A stretch of DNA of 64,000 nucleotides from Flavobacterium pectinovorum. GTDB lineage: Bacteria; Bacteroidota; Bacteroidia; Flavobacteriales; Flavobacteriaceae. A program made the translations under genes and the position numbers. Location: NCBI RefSeq assembly GCF_006438875.1, contig NZ_RCZH01000005.1:335950-399949 (forward strand), read 5' to 3'. Below are positions 9,019-17,305 of the stretch, piece after piece; within the stretch, counting starts at the first letter, position 1; each line of letters starts with the position of its first letter. A model generated the notes under the pieces. The model did not search any database, had not been told where the DNA came from, and was given only the letters and a program-made list of their open reading frames with translations.

Positions 9019-10155
9019 TTATTTTACAACAGGTTGATTTTGATACATTTCGATTTCGAAAATCAAAGTAGCGTTTGGCGGAATTACTCCTCCTGCACCA
9101 TTTGCACCATAAGCTAAATTTGAAGGAAGAATGAAGGTAGCTGTTTCTCCATCAGTCATCATATCTAATGCTTCGATAAAACCAGGAATCATTCCGTCTT
9201 TTTTACCTGCAGTAAATGGAAAAGCTTTGTATCCGCCTTGAGCGTCTCTATTAGCATCATATTTACCATAAGCTTTTGCTACACTTGCCATACTGCTGTC
9301 AAAAAGATTTCCATCTTCAAAATAACCTGCATAGTGAAAGTAAATTGTAGATCCTTCAGTTGGTTTTACGCCATTTCCTTTTTTAGTAATCACATATTTT
9401 AAACCTGATGCAGTTGTGGTCGCGGTTGCTTTTGCATTTGCAAAAGAAGCGGCTTTTTCTGCAACGACTTTTTGACTTTCCGCTTTTTGAGTTTCCAGTT
9501 TTTTTAATTCCTCAGAGAAAATTTTTACAGCATCAAATTTTTTGGCTGCAGCGCCTTTGCGTGTAATAACGATTTTTGTAATAACATCATCCTGAGCAAT
9601 TTTGTTTACAACATCCATTCCAGAAACTACATGACCAAAAATAGTATGTTTTCCGTTAAGCCATTGTGTGTCTTTATGTGTGATAAAAAATTGACTTCCG
9701 TTTGTTGCAGGTCCTGAATTAGCCATTGCTAAAACTCCGCCTTTGTCAAATTTTAACTCAGGAACAAACTCATCTTTAAAGGAATATCCAGGATCTCCTG
9801 AACCATTTCCTTGAGGATCTCCGCCTTGAATCATAAAGTCCTTGATAACTCTATGAAACTTTAATCCGTCATAAAAAGGTTTTCCCTTTAAACTTTCAAC
9901 TTTTACGTAAGGATTTTTACCTTCTGCCAAAGAGATGAAGTTTGCAACTGTTACAGGAGCTTTTACATATTCTAATACTAAAACAATGTTTCCATGTTTA
10001 GTTGAAATAGTAGCAAAAATACCTTCATTAGGGGTTGCTGCAGGAGCAACTTTTGTTGTTGCCGCAGGTTTGGGTTTAGTAACCGGTTTTTTAGTCGTTT
10101 GTGCCTGAATATTTACAATTGCAAGGCAAAATAAAAATAGAAATTTAAATTTCAT
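9019..10155 (-). CDS. Cyclophilin-FKBP fusion peptidyl-prolyl isomerase
   Basis: A 378-residue secreted protein with signal peptide MKFKFLFLFCLAIVNIQAQ and a Pro/Lys/Ala-rich linker. A cyclophilin domain spans residues about 45-210 (FHRVIKDFMIQGGDPQGNGSGDPGYSFKDE, NGSQFFITH, HTIFGHVVSGMDVV). An Ala/Lys-rich coiled linker leads to an FKBP domain at about 265-375 (IYFHYAGYFEDGNLFDSS, GFIEALDMMTDGETATFILPSNLAYGANGAGGVIPPNATLIFEIEM). Both catalytic pockets look complete. It catalyses prolyl cis-trans isomerisation in the periplasm. It is the third of three adjacent PPIase genes and is closely related in layout to the next gene, so the two probably arose by tandem duplication. Confidence 0.94.
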   Translation of the reverse strand: MKFKFLFLFCLAIVNIQAQTTKKPVTKPKPAATTKVAPAATPNEGIFATISTKHGNIVLVLEYVKAPVTVANFISLAEGKNPYVKVESLKGKPFYDGLKFHRVIKDFMIQGGDPQGNGSGDPGYSFKDEFVPELKFDKGGVLAMANSGPATNGSQFFITHKDTQWLNGKHTIFGHVVSGMDVVNKIAQDDVITKIVITRKGAAAKKFDAVKIFSEELKKLETQKAESQKVVAEKAASFANAKATATTTASGLKYVITKKGNGVKPTEGSTIYFHYAGYFEDGNLFDSSMASVAKAYGKYDANRDAQGGYKAFPFTAGKKDGMIPGFIEALDMMTDGETATFILPSNLAYGANGAGGVIPPNATLIFEIEMYQNQPVVK

Positions 10156-10205
10156 CGTGTTTCGAATTTAAGTATAGGAATAACGGTTTAAAGATAAGAA
10201 TATTA

Positions 10206-11279
10206 TTACGGTTTTTCTAATAGTTGAATTTCGAAAATAATATTAGCATTTGGGGGGATAACTCCTCCGGCTCCGGTTGCTCCATACGCCAGGTGAGATG
10301 GAATAAAAAGAATTGCTTTATCTCCAAAAGAAAGTTGTTCAATTCCTTCAATAAATCCGGGAATCATACCGTCTTTACGACCTGCCTGAAACGGGATTGG
10401 CTGATATCCGTGTTGTTCTGCTCTTGCAGGATCAAACTTCCCGAAAGCTTTATTAACTTCTTCTACACTTGAATCAAACAAAGTTCCGTCTTCTAAGAAA
10501 CCAGAATAGTGAATGTAGATTTGAGTTCCTGCAGCAGGTTTTTTTCCTGTTCCTTTTTCAGTAATTAAATACTCTAAACCAGTACTTGTTTTTGTTGCTT
10601 TTGGTCTAACAGAAGCGTAGTAAGCTACTTTTTCTTTTTGAACGCCATCAAATTTGCTTTTTTCTTTTGCGATTTCAGAAAAATAATCGTGAAATACTTT
10701 TACAGCATCAAATTTCTTTGCCGCTTCACCATTTCTGATAATAGTTACAGAAACGATTTTATCGTCTTGTTTAACTTGATTTACAACTTCCTGACCTTTT
10801 TCTACAACGTGACCAAAAATAGTATGTTTTCCGTCTAACCATGGAGTTTCAACATGGGTGATAAAAAATTGGCTGCTGTTTGTTCCCGGGCCATTATTTG
10901 CCATAGCCAGAACTCCGGCTTTATCAAATTTAAGATCTGTGATTTCATCCTTAAATCTATAACCTGCATCTCCGGAACCAGTTCCTTCAGGGTCTCCGGT
11001 TTGAATCATGAAATTTTCAATAACTCTATGAAATTTTAATCCGTTATAAAAAGGTTTATTTTTTAGATAATCCTTTGTTACGAATTCATTTTTACCTTCG
11101 GCCAGAGTTACAAAATTAGCCACTGTAACCGGCGCTTTTGTATAATCTAATTCAACAATAATGTGCCCTTTATTCGTTTCAATGTCAGCATACAAACCGT
11201 CAGGCAAATTGCTGTGTTCGTCTTTACAAGAATAAAATGAGGTAACGGCTAGTAGTAATAGTAAAATACTTTTTTTCAT
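10206..11279 (-). CDS. Cyclophilin-FKBP fusion peptidyl-prolyl isomerase, lipoprotein
   Basis: A 357-residue paralogue of the downstream gene. It starts with a lipoprotein signal (MKKSILLLLLAVTSFYSC), so unlike its neighbour it is probably membrane-anchored. The cyclophilin domain covers about residues 28-195 (FHRVIENFMIQTGDPEGTGSGDAGYRFKDE, NSSQFFITH). The FKBP domain covers about 245-355 (IYIHYSGFLEDGTLFDSS, GFIEGIEQLSFGDKAILFIPSHLAYG). The role is periplasmic or outer-membrane protein folding. It sits 50 bp before the secreted copy and 19 bp after gldI, all on the minus strand, which indicates one operon. Confidence 0.94.
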   Translation of the reverse strand: MKKSILLLLLAVTSFYSCKDEHSNLPDGLYADIETNKGHIIVELDYTKAPVTVANFVTLAEGKNEFVTKDYLKNKPFYNGLKFHRVIENFMIQTGDPEGTGSGDAGYRFKDEITDLKFDKAGVLAMANNGPGTNSSQFFITHVETPWLDGKHTIFGHVVEKGQEVVNQVKQDDKIVSVTIIRNGEAAKKFDAVKVFHDYFSEIAKEKSKFDGVQKEKVAYYASVRPKATKTSTGLEYLITEKGTGKKPAAGTQIYIHYSGFLEDGTLFDSSVEEVNKAFGKFDPARAEQHGYQPIPFQAGRKDGMIPGFIEGIEQLSFGDKAILFIPSHLAYGATGAGGVIPPNANIIFEIQLLEKP

Positions 11280-11298
11280 TGTTTAAAATGTTTTTTTA

Positions 11299-11985
11299 TT
11301 AGTTTATAGTGTCTTTTTTAGCTGGAGTTGCTGGTTTTACAGCTGCCGGTTTTGGCGTAACAGGTTTCGGAGTTTGTCCCGCAGCAGTTTGAGCAGCCGG
11401 AGTTTGTCCTGTAGGAGTTGCAGTTTTTGCCGCATCAGGATCCGGTACAAAATTTCGAAGCGTAACCGTACAAATTAACGATTGGTTCGTTCCAATTTTT
11501 TTATTGTCTCCATGATATCCGTAAGCAATATGAGACGGAAATAAGAATGTCACAGTTTCGTTTTTGTGCATTAGTTTAATACCGTCACGTAATCCCATCA
11601 TAATATCTTGTTTGTCTACATAATAAGTTTGCGGACCAAGATCTGCTTCTGAGTAGATGATATTGCCTTTTATGTCTTTTACTTCTAAGTTAAAATAGGC
11701 GATATCTCCTTTTTTAGGCGTAGAAAGATCGGTTTCATTTCTTTCGTCATAAGAAAACCAATATCCTTTTCTGGTGGCATAATATTTAGTTTTCGGATTG
11801 CTTTTGATTATTTTTTTGATAACCTGTTCTTCATTAGCAATTATTTTTTTGTTACGATCAACTGATTTTTTCATGAAAGTTCCTGAAGTTCTCGAAATAG
11901 GTCTTCTGGCATCTTCATGTTGTTTACAGCTAACCAGTAAAACAGCAAAAAGTAGGGTATAAATGCTTAGTTTTAGGGATTTCAT
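11299..11985 (-). CDS. gldI: Gliding motility-associated FKBP-type PPIase, lipoprotein GldI
   Basis: 228 residues with a lipoprotein signal (MKSLKLSIYTLLFAVLLVSC). The central FKBP-like domain (YFNLEVKDIKGNIIYSE, GLRDGIKLMHKNETVTFLFPSHIAYGYHGDNKKIGTNQSLICTVTL) matches GldI, which Flavobacterium johnsoniae needs for gliding. The C-terminal 50 residues are a Pro/Ala/Thr-Lys tail that looks disordered. Known role: folding or assembly factor for the gliding/type IX secretion machinery in the periplasm. It is followed by two other PPIases and sits 4 bp after the DHH phosphoesterase gene, so the four are probably co-transcribed. The gldI name rests on family resemblance and context. Confidence 0.88.
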   Translation of the reverse strand: MKSLKLSIYTLLFAVLLVSCKQHEDARRPISRTSGTFMKKSVDRNKKIIANEEQVIKKIIKSNPKTKYYATRKGYWFSYDERNETDLSTPKKGDIAYFNLEVKDIKGNIIYSEADLGPQTYYVDKQDIMMGLRDGIKLMHKNETVTFLFPSHIAYGYHGDNKKIGTNQSLICTVTLRNFVPDPDAAKTATPTGQTPAAQTAAGQTPKPVTPKPAAVKPATPAKKDTIN

Positions 11986-11989
11986 GGGG

Positions 11990-12994
11990 TTATATTTTTA
12001 GTTTGGTTACTAAATCTTCGAATTTTGCCAACGTTTCTTCCATCGAAACATCAGATCTTCCGCCGGCAGCATTACTGTGTCCGCCTCCGTTAAAATGATC
12101 TCTTGCAAACTGATTCACATCAAATCCTCCTTGCGAACGGAAAGATATCTTAATGATTTTCTCGTCTTTATTTTCGATAAAAATAGCAGTAAAAAGAATA
12201 CCTTTTATACTTAACCCGTAATTTACAATTCCTTCAGTATCACCTTTTACATAATTAAAAGAATCCAGTTCGTCCTGAGTAAGCGAAGTATAAGAAGTTT
12301 TGTGTTCTTCAAAAACTTTCATGTTTTGCAAAGCTCGACCCAATAATTGCAAACGGCTGTAAGAACTATTATCAAATAATAAAACCGGAATTAGAGTATT
12401 CTCAACTCCTAAATCAATTAATTCAGCAATGATTCGGTGCGTGTTTCCTGTTGTTCCCGGAAAGCGAAACGAACCGGAATCCGTTAAAATTCCAGTATAA
12501 ATACACGTTGCAATTGTTTTGTCCAGATCTTCTTTTTTGCCCAAAAACGAAATGAAGTTATAAACCATTTCGCAAGTTGATCCAAATGTAGTATCAGAAT
12601 ACATAAAAGTCGCATAATCATCCGGTTTTTGATGATGATCAATCATAATAAATGGAGCTGTTAGCTTTGCTAAAGTATGTTCCATTTCGCCTGTGCGATG
12701 AAAAGCATTAAAGTCAAGTGTAAAAATCACCTCAGCTTCTTCTAATATTTTGGTACAGTTTTGAGTATCTTTTTCGAATATTTTTACCGTTTCTGAGCCT
12801 GGTAACCAAGCTAAGAAATCAGGGAAATCATTGGGAGCAATCACCGTTGGCTGATGATTGTTTTTTAATAAAAAATGGTATAAACCTAACGTCGAGCCCA
12901 TAGCGTCTCCATCAGGACCTCTATGTGGTATTATGGCGATTTTCTTTGGGGTTGCGAGTAATAATTGTATCGCTTGAATATCTTGTATTTTCAT
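11990..12994 (-). CDS. DHH/DHHA1 phosphoesterase (NrnA-like oligoribonuclease / pAp phosphatase)
   Basis: 334 residues. The DHH domain shows HRGPDGDAMGSTLGL (residues about 23-37), FTLDFN, and MIDHHQKPDDYATFMYSD with the namesake DHH. The C-terminal DHHA1 domain ends in ARDHFNGGGHSNAAGGRS, the RNA/nucleotide-binding GGGHxxAAGG motif. NrnA-type enzymes degrade short RNAs and dephosphorylate 3'-phosphoadenosine 5'-phosphate in the cytoplasm. It is the first gene of the gldI/PPIase operon, 4 bp from gldI, an arrangement I recall as common in Flavobacteriia. Exact substrate not provable here. Confidence 0.9.
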   Translation of the reverse strand: MKIQDIQAIQLLLATPKKIAIIPHRGPDGDAMGSTLGLYHFLLKNNHQPTVIAPNDFPDFLAWLPGSETVKIFEKDTQNCTKILEEAEVIFTLDFNAFHRTGEMEHTLAKLTAPFIMIDHHQKPDDYATFMYSDTTFGSTCEMVYNFISFLGKKEDLDKTIATCIYTGILTDSGSFRFPGTTGNTHRIIAELIDLGVENTLIPVLLFDNSSYSRLQLLGRALQNMKVFEEHKTSYTSLTQDELDSFNYVKGDTEGIVNYGLSIKGILFTAIFIENKDEKIIKISFRSQGGFDVNQFARDHFNGGGHSNAAGGRSDVSMEETLAKFEDLVTKLKI

Positions 12995-13193
12995 AGTGTG
13001 CGAATTTACATTTTTTTAATGTAATGTTGAAATCATTTTACAGATTAACACACTTTTATAAGTTGGCTGTTGCAGTCACGGTTTTCAGTCGCAATTTTCA
13101 GTTTTTAGAATTTTATAATTTGTATTTTAATTGATGATAATCAGTCTGTAAAATTATTTTGTTTGATACTGACAGAAGATTTTCATTTTAAAT

Positions 13194-14686
13194 TTACTTC
13201 TTCGATTTTGCTGTATTGATTTTACTCATAACAGCTGCGATCTTAAAGTTAAGTTCAAGCATTTTTTCATCATATGCGCTGCTGTTTTCAAGGATCTTTT
13301 GATAAGCCAGTTCATATAAACTAATTCTTAATTTGCAATATTCTATTAATTTTTCATTTTGCTCATGACTTTCTTTTGGGAGATATAATTTATCGAGTTC
13401 TTTTATCAAAGTGATATTTTCATTCCAATAATAAATGCCGCGGTCTTTGATTAAATACAAGGTACTTTCTTTATTTTCAGAAAATGAATTACCATATTGA
13501 ACACTATAAGCCTCTAAAGCCATGTTTTCCATATCGGCGAATTCCTGCATCCTTCTTTGATATTCCATAACCTGATAAATATAAACCTGAGAGCTTCTGA
13601 AGTTAAAGTATAAAAAAACAATTGCAATTGTTGCCGTAGAAGTAATAAAAGCGATTGCATAATTTCGTTTTTTTCCAAAGGTAAATAGGGCTAAACCAAA
13701 TACAATTCCAGTTGTAAATCCGCCAATTGATGCAGCATAATTAATGGCATCAGTAAAACTGAAGCAAACAATCAAAAGAATTAAAAATACAATTGGAAAT
13801 ATGATAGGATGTTTATTTTCTTTTTTAAAGTTTTAGAAATAAGCGCAATAAGTAAAATACCGTACATACCAAAAATAGCACCAGATGCTCCGGCACTTAC
13901 AACGTCTTTATCCCAATATAAACTGCTTAAATTGCCAATTATACCGCATAATAAATAAGTGACAAGAAATATCCATTTCTTTAGATAAGATTCTAAAAGT
14001 AAGCCAACATAAGCCAAAGCAAAACAACTAACAACCAAGTGTAAAAAATTGAAAGGAACAAAACAGGCAGAAAGTAATCTCCACCATTGGTTTTCAGTAG
14101 TTAATGGACCGTGATTTCCTCCCCAATCAATTATTTCCTGAACTTCCGGTGAAAAAAAGTGAACTCCCAAATACAGCATAACCAGAAAATACAGAATATT
14201 TAAATAGATTAAAATTGGAGTAATCAAATAGTCTTTTGTTGGAATAAAAATGGAAAAAAAAGAATAAAAGGAAGTTATATTTTGTTCTGTTTCTTTTTCA
14301 GATGAAAGGTTGCGCTGTTCTGTTTTAATATGCTCAGGAAAAGCATCACTATCCAAATTTAGATTTGAAGCATCGTTTAATTCTTCAAAATAAAGCTCTA
14401 AAAAGGATTCGGTATTTTTTTTATTTCTGCCACAGTCATAAAACTGATTTCCATTTGAGGAACTTGTAATTAAAGCAGTTCCCTCTTCTTCAATAGTAAT
14501 AGAAATGGTTTCGTTCCAAGTATGTTTTTTATTTTTTGAAACAGCAAAAATTTCGTTTTCGGCAACACCAATTAAAGTCCAATTTAATTTTTTACAGATA
14601 CTTATTGTTGTCAGAATAAAAGCTGATGAGGGCAAATTATTTAAAGGCGTTAGCTGAGAAAAGGAAGCAGGAAATCCGAAAGCCAT
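13194..14686 (-). pseudogene. Rhomboid-like membrane protein, frameshifted and catalytically degenerate
   Basis: Two minus-strand frames (14686-13781 and the region ending at 13194) join into one rhomboid-like protein of about 497 residues if a -1 shift occurs at the A-AAA-AAG run at 13826-13820. After the shift the frame continues ENKHPIIFPIVFLILL into the last helices. The N-terminal 130 residues form a cytosolic domain found on some Flavobacterium rhomboids. The serine loop GASGAIFG is kept, but the usual last-helix AHxGG reads YAASIGGF (His to Ser) and the HxxxN motif reads HLVVSCF (Asn to Ser). This argues for an inactive rhomboid-like protein. The break may be a real mutation, a sequencing error or programmed frameshifting. 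Confidence 0.8.
13820..13826 (-). other. A-AAA-AAG heptamer at the rhomboid frame break
   Basis: On the minus strand the zero-frame codons read TTA AAA AAG, giving a classical bacterial -1 slippery heptamer A AAA AAG. A -1 slip places the ribosome exactly in the frame that encodes the rest of the rhomboid fold. I see no strong downstream stem-loop or upstream Shine-Dalgarno-like stimulator. A one-base loss in a poly-A run would look the same. Confidence 0.55.
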
Positions 14687-14756
14687 TTATAGTAAGATTT
14701 GATTTAGCAAAAACAATACTACAAAAAAAGTATTACTTATTCTAAAAAATATTGGT

Positions 14757-16013
14757 TTATAAATGCTCGAGTTCTTTTTTCTGAAACTTCTGATACAACT
14801 TATATTTAGCACCTTTAACAATCTGTGATTTATAAATTCCAACAGAACCAGAAGAAAAGTAGGCAACTGTACAAGCAATGGCAATAAACATTCCAGATTC
14901 AATTCCGAATAATTCCATGCCCATAATCGTGCAGGCGATAGGAGTGTGGGTCGCGCCCGAAAAAACTGCAACAAAACCCAATCCTGCTGAGAATGCAATT
15001 GGTAATGGAATTATTACCGATAAAGCACTTCCTAAAGTTGCACCAACAAAGAACAATGGAGTTACTTCACCGCCTTTAAAACCGGCTCCTAAAGTAAAAC
15101 CTGTAAATAGAATTTTAAGCAAAAAATCATACCACGGATTTGCATTCGAAAAAGAATCTACAATAACGGGAACTCCTAATCCGGAGAATTTTGTAAGTCC
15201 AAAACCTGCAATTGCAACGGCAAGCACAATCCCACCGATAAAAGGACGCAACGGAGGATATTTTATATTTTTCGAAAAAAGCGAACCCCAAAAATGAGTA
15301 CTTCTTGAAAATAATAAAGCTGCAAAACCGGATAGAATACCAATTATAATAACATAACCTATAGTTGGAATACTAATTTCAGGAACAATCGGAATGCTAT
15401 AATGAGTATGTTTTACGTGCCAGAATTCTACAGTAAAATACGCTGTATAAGCGACTAAAAATGATAAAATAACACTTTTTAGATTGATTTTGCTGAAATA
15501 TAAAACTTCCAAAGCAAAAATTGCGCCCGCCAGCGGAGTTCCAAAAACTGATGCAAAACCGGCACTGATTCCTAGAATAATCAAAATTTTCCTTTCGGAA
15601 TTATCCAGTTTAAAGAGTTTGGTAAATTGATCAGCAATTGCGCCACCCATTTGTACCGCTGTACCTTCGCGACCGGCAGAACCTCCAAATAAATGTGTCA
15701 GTAAAGTTCCTAAAAGGACTAATGGAGCCATTTTAAGCGGAATTAATTTCTGAGGGTTTTCGTATTCTTCGAGCAATAAATTATTGCCTTTTACAACAGA
15801 TTCTCCCCAATAATGATAGCTCAATCCAATCAATAATCCGCCGAAAGGCAAAAGCCAGATAATCCATTCGTGGTGAATTCTAAATTGCGTAACCCATTCC
15901 AGAGAAACTAAAAAAAATGCAGATGCAGATCCGGACAAAATCCCTATCAAAACACAGATCAAGATCCATTTGAAAGTTGTTAAAAATGTTTTTTTTAGTG
16001 TTTGAGAAATCAT
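14757..16013 (-). CDS. ClC-family voltage-gated chloride channel/antiporter
   Basis: A 418-residue inner-membrane protein with ten or more hydrophobic segments. The diagnostic loops are present in modified form. GSAGREGTAVQMGG corresponds to GREGP and keeps the gating Glu but has Thr for Pro. GAGFKGGEVTPLFFVGATLG is the GGxFxP region. The first anion-loop motif GSGIP is not evident (VKGNNLLLEEYENP stands near its position). These differences place it in a divergent branch of the family, so ion selectivity (Cl-, F- or other) cannot be assigned. It lies 70 bp upstream of the rhomboid-like gene on the same strand. Confidence 0.88.
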   Translation of the reverse strand: MISQTLKKTFLTTFKWILICVLIGILSGSASAFFLVSLEWVTQFRIHHEWIIWLLPFGGLLIGLSYHYWGESVVKGNNLLLEEYENPQKLIPLKMAPLVLLGTLLTHLFGGSAGREGTAVQMGGAIADQFTKLFKLDNSERKILIILGISAGFASVFGTPLAGAIFALEVLYFSKINLKSVILSFLVAYTAYFTVEFWHVKHTHYSIPIVPEISIPTIGYVIIIGILSGFAALLFSRSTHFWGSLFSKNIKYPPLRPFIGGIVLAVAIAGFGLTKFSGLGVPVIVDSFSNANPWYDFLLKILFTGFTLGAGFKGGEVTPLFFVGATLGSALSVIIPLPIAFSAGLGFVAVFSGATHTPIACTIMGMELFGIESGMFIAIACTVAYFSSGSVGIYKSQIVKGAKYKLYQKFQKKELEHL

Positions 16014-16036
16014 TAATTATTTAAAGAAAGTAGTTT

Positions 16037-16269
16037 GCCACGAATTTCACGAATTTTAACGAATTTCTTGGTGTTTTTGCGAATTTTTTCTGCCACAGAT
16101 TAAATGAATTAGAAAGGATTTCTTTTATAATATTTAAAACCACTTTTAATGGTTTCAATTTTAATCAATTTAATAGCTTCAAAAATAGACAAGACATAAT
16201 CTTTTTAATCCTTTTAATCTGTGGCAAAAGAAAAAAAAATAATTCGCGAAAATTCGTGTAATTCGTGGC
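16037..16269. repeat. Large imperfect palindrome between the ClC and RidA-like genes
   Basis: The left arm carries GCCACGAATTTCACGAATTT followed by GCCACAGATTAAATGAATT. The right arm carries the complements in reverse order (AATCCTTTTAATCTGTGGC, then ATTCGTGTAATTCGTGGC). Related palindromes stand at 16831-16988 and 21418-21518. It fills most of the 264-bp gap, which holds no gene. Confidence 0.75.
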
Positions 16270-16277
16270 GACTTTTT

Positions 16278-16661
16278 TTACTGTACAACAGCTGTAAATT
16301 CAATTTCAACTAAATATTCAGGAGCAACCAATTTACTGATCTCATAAAAACCAGTTGTTGGCTTTACATCTTTAAAAAACGCTGAATGCGCTCTTGCAAC
16401 ATCTTCAAAAGATGTAATATCGGTTGTAAAGATTCGGGTTCTAATGACATCTTTCATTCCAACGTTCAAATCTTGTAATACTTTTTCAACACGTTCCAGG
16501 ATGTTGTAGGTTTGAGCATAAGCGTCGTCGGCTTTTACTTTTTCACCATCAACAATAGCCACCGTTCCTGAAACTTCAATAATATTACCAATTCTTACTG
16601 CGCGGCAATATCCCATTTTGTCCTCCCACGGTGATCCTGTTAAGATGTTTTCTCTTTTCAT
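16278..16661 (-). CDS. RidA/YjgF-like (Rid superfamily) protein
   Basis: 127 residues with the Rid fold signature: SPWEDKMGYCRAVRIGNIIEVSGTVAIVDG, QTYNILERVEKVLQDLNVGMKDVIRTRIFTTDI and LVEIEFTAVV. Rid proteins form trimers in the cytoplasm and the RidA subgroup hydrolyses reactive enamines/imines. The Arg that binds the imine acid in RidA (in PxRSxV) seems replaced (PTTGFYEI), so this is more likely a Rid relative of unknown substrate than a true RidA. It has palindromic repeats on both sides and is probably a single-gene unit. Confidence 0.87.
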   Translation of the reverse strand: MKRENILTGSPWEDKMGYCRAVRIGNIIEVSGTVAIVDGEKVKADDAYAQTYNILERVEKVLQDLNVGMKDVIRTRIFTTDITSFEDVARAHSAFFKDVKPTTGFYEISKLVAPEYLVEIEFTAVVQ

Positions 16662-16830
16662 TTTTTGTGTTTTTTTTGAATTGTTCTTAGTATTTTTAAA
16701 AACAAATTCGGGTTCGTTAATTCCGCTGCAATTTATAAAATATACAACTGATAAAGAACCAAATTAGATTGAAATCACGTTGAAAATTATTCTTTTTTGT
16801 GATATTTTGAGAAATAGATTTTGTTTTTTT

Positions 16831-16988
16831 GCCACAGATTAAAATGATTTTAAGGATTATCTTATATGTGTAAAATTGTTGCCACGAATTACACGAATTT
16901 ACACCAATTTTAATTCGTTTAATTTGTGAAATTCGTGGCTAAAAAATACTTACAGCATTAAATCATTTTAATCTGTGAAATCTGTGGC
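16831..16988. repeat. Palindromic element upstream of the RidA-like gene
   Basis: Begins GCCACAGATTAAAATGATTT and ends with the complement (AATCATTTTAATCTGTGAAA TCTGTGGC). Inside it is a second inverted pair of GCCACGAATTACACGAATTT type. It belongs to the same family as 16037-16269. The 338-bp gap 16662-16999 holds nothing else that I can support. Confidence 0.72.
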
Positions 16989-16999
16989 GAAAAAAAACA

Positions 17000-17305
17000 T
17001 TATTCAATCTGATGCTGCTGATAAAGTCGAAGTTTGTTTTGTGTCGTAGTAAGATTTTGTTGTAAAACTTCGATTTTGTCTAATAAATTTGCGATTACAT
17101 CAATACCTTCGAGATTGATTTTAAGATCATAATGAAGACGAATCATTTTTTCGACAGCCGGTAATTGTTCCGGTTGTAAATATTCATCTTCTTCCAGAAC
17201 AATAATTTGTACCAAACCATAATTGTGCAGCTCGGTTATAAACGTGTTTTCAATTTCGTGATAAATACAAAATTGTTTTATGTGAATTAAGTTTTTACTA
17301 TTCAT
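17000..17305 (-). CDS. CbpM-like chaperone modulator
   Basis: 101 residues: an N-terminal MerR-like part (LIHIKQFCIYHEIENTFITELHNYGLVQIIVLEEDEYLQPEQLPAVEKMIRLHYDL) and a C-terminal coiled coil (LLDKIEVLQQNLTTTQNKLRLYQQH). This is the CbpM layout; CbpM binds and inhibits the J domain of CbpA. The gene overlaps the end of the J-protein gene by 8 bp on the same strand, which strongly supports the pairing and translational coupling. Cytoplasmic. Confidence 0.85.
   Translation of the reverse strand: MNSKNLIHIKQFCIYHEIENTFITELHNYGLVQIIVLEEDEYLQPEQLPAVEKMIRLHYDLKINLEGIDVIANLLDKIEVLQQNLTTTQNKLRLYQQHQIE

Noticed and set aside
14687..14998. Minus-strand frame overlapping the end of the ClC gene
   Set aside because: It overlaps the ClC coding region in another frame and has no recognisable domain; it is a shadow.
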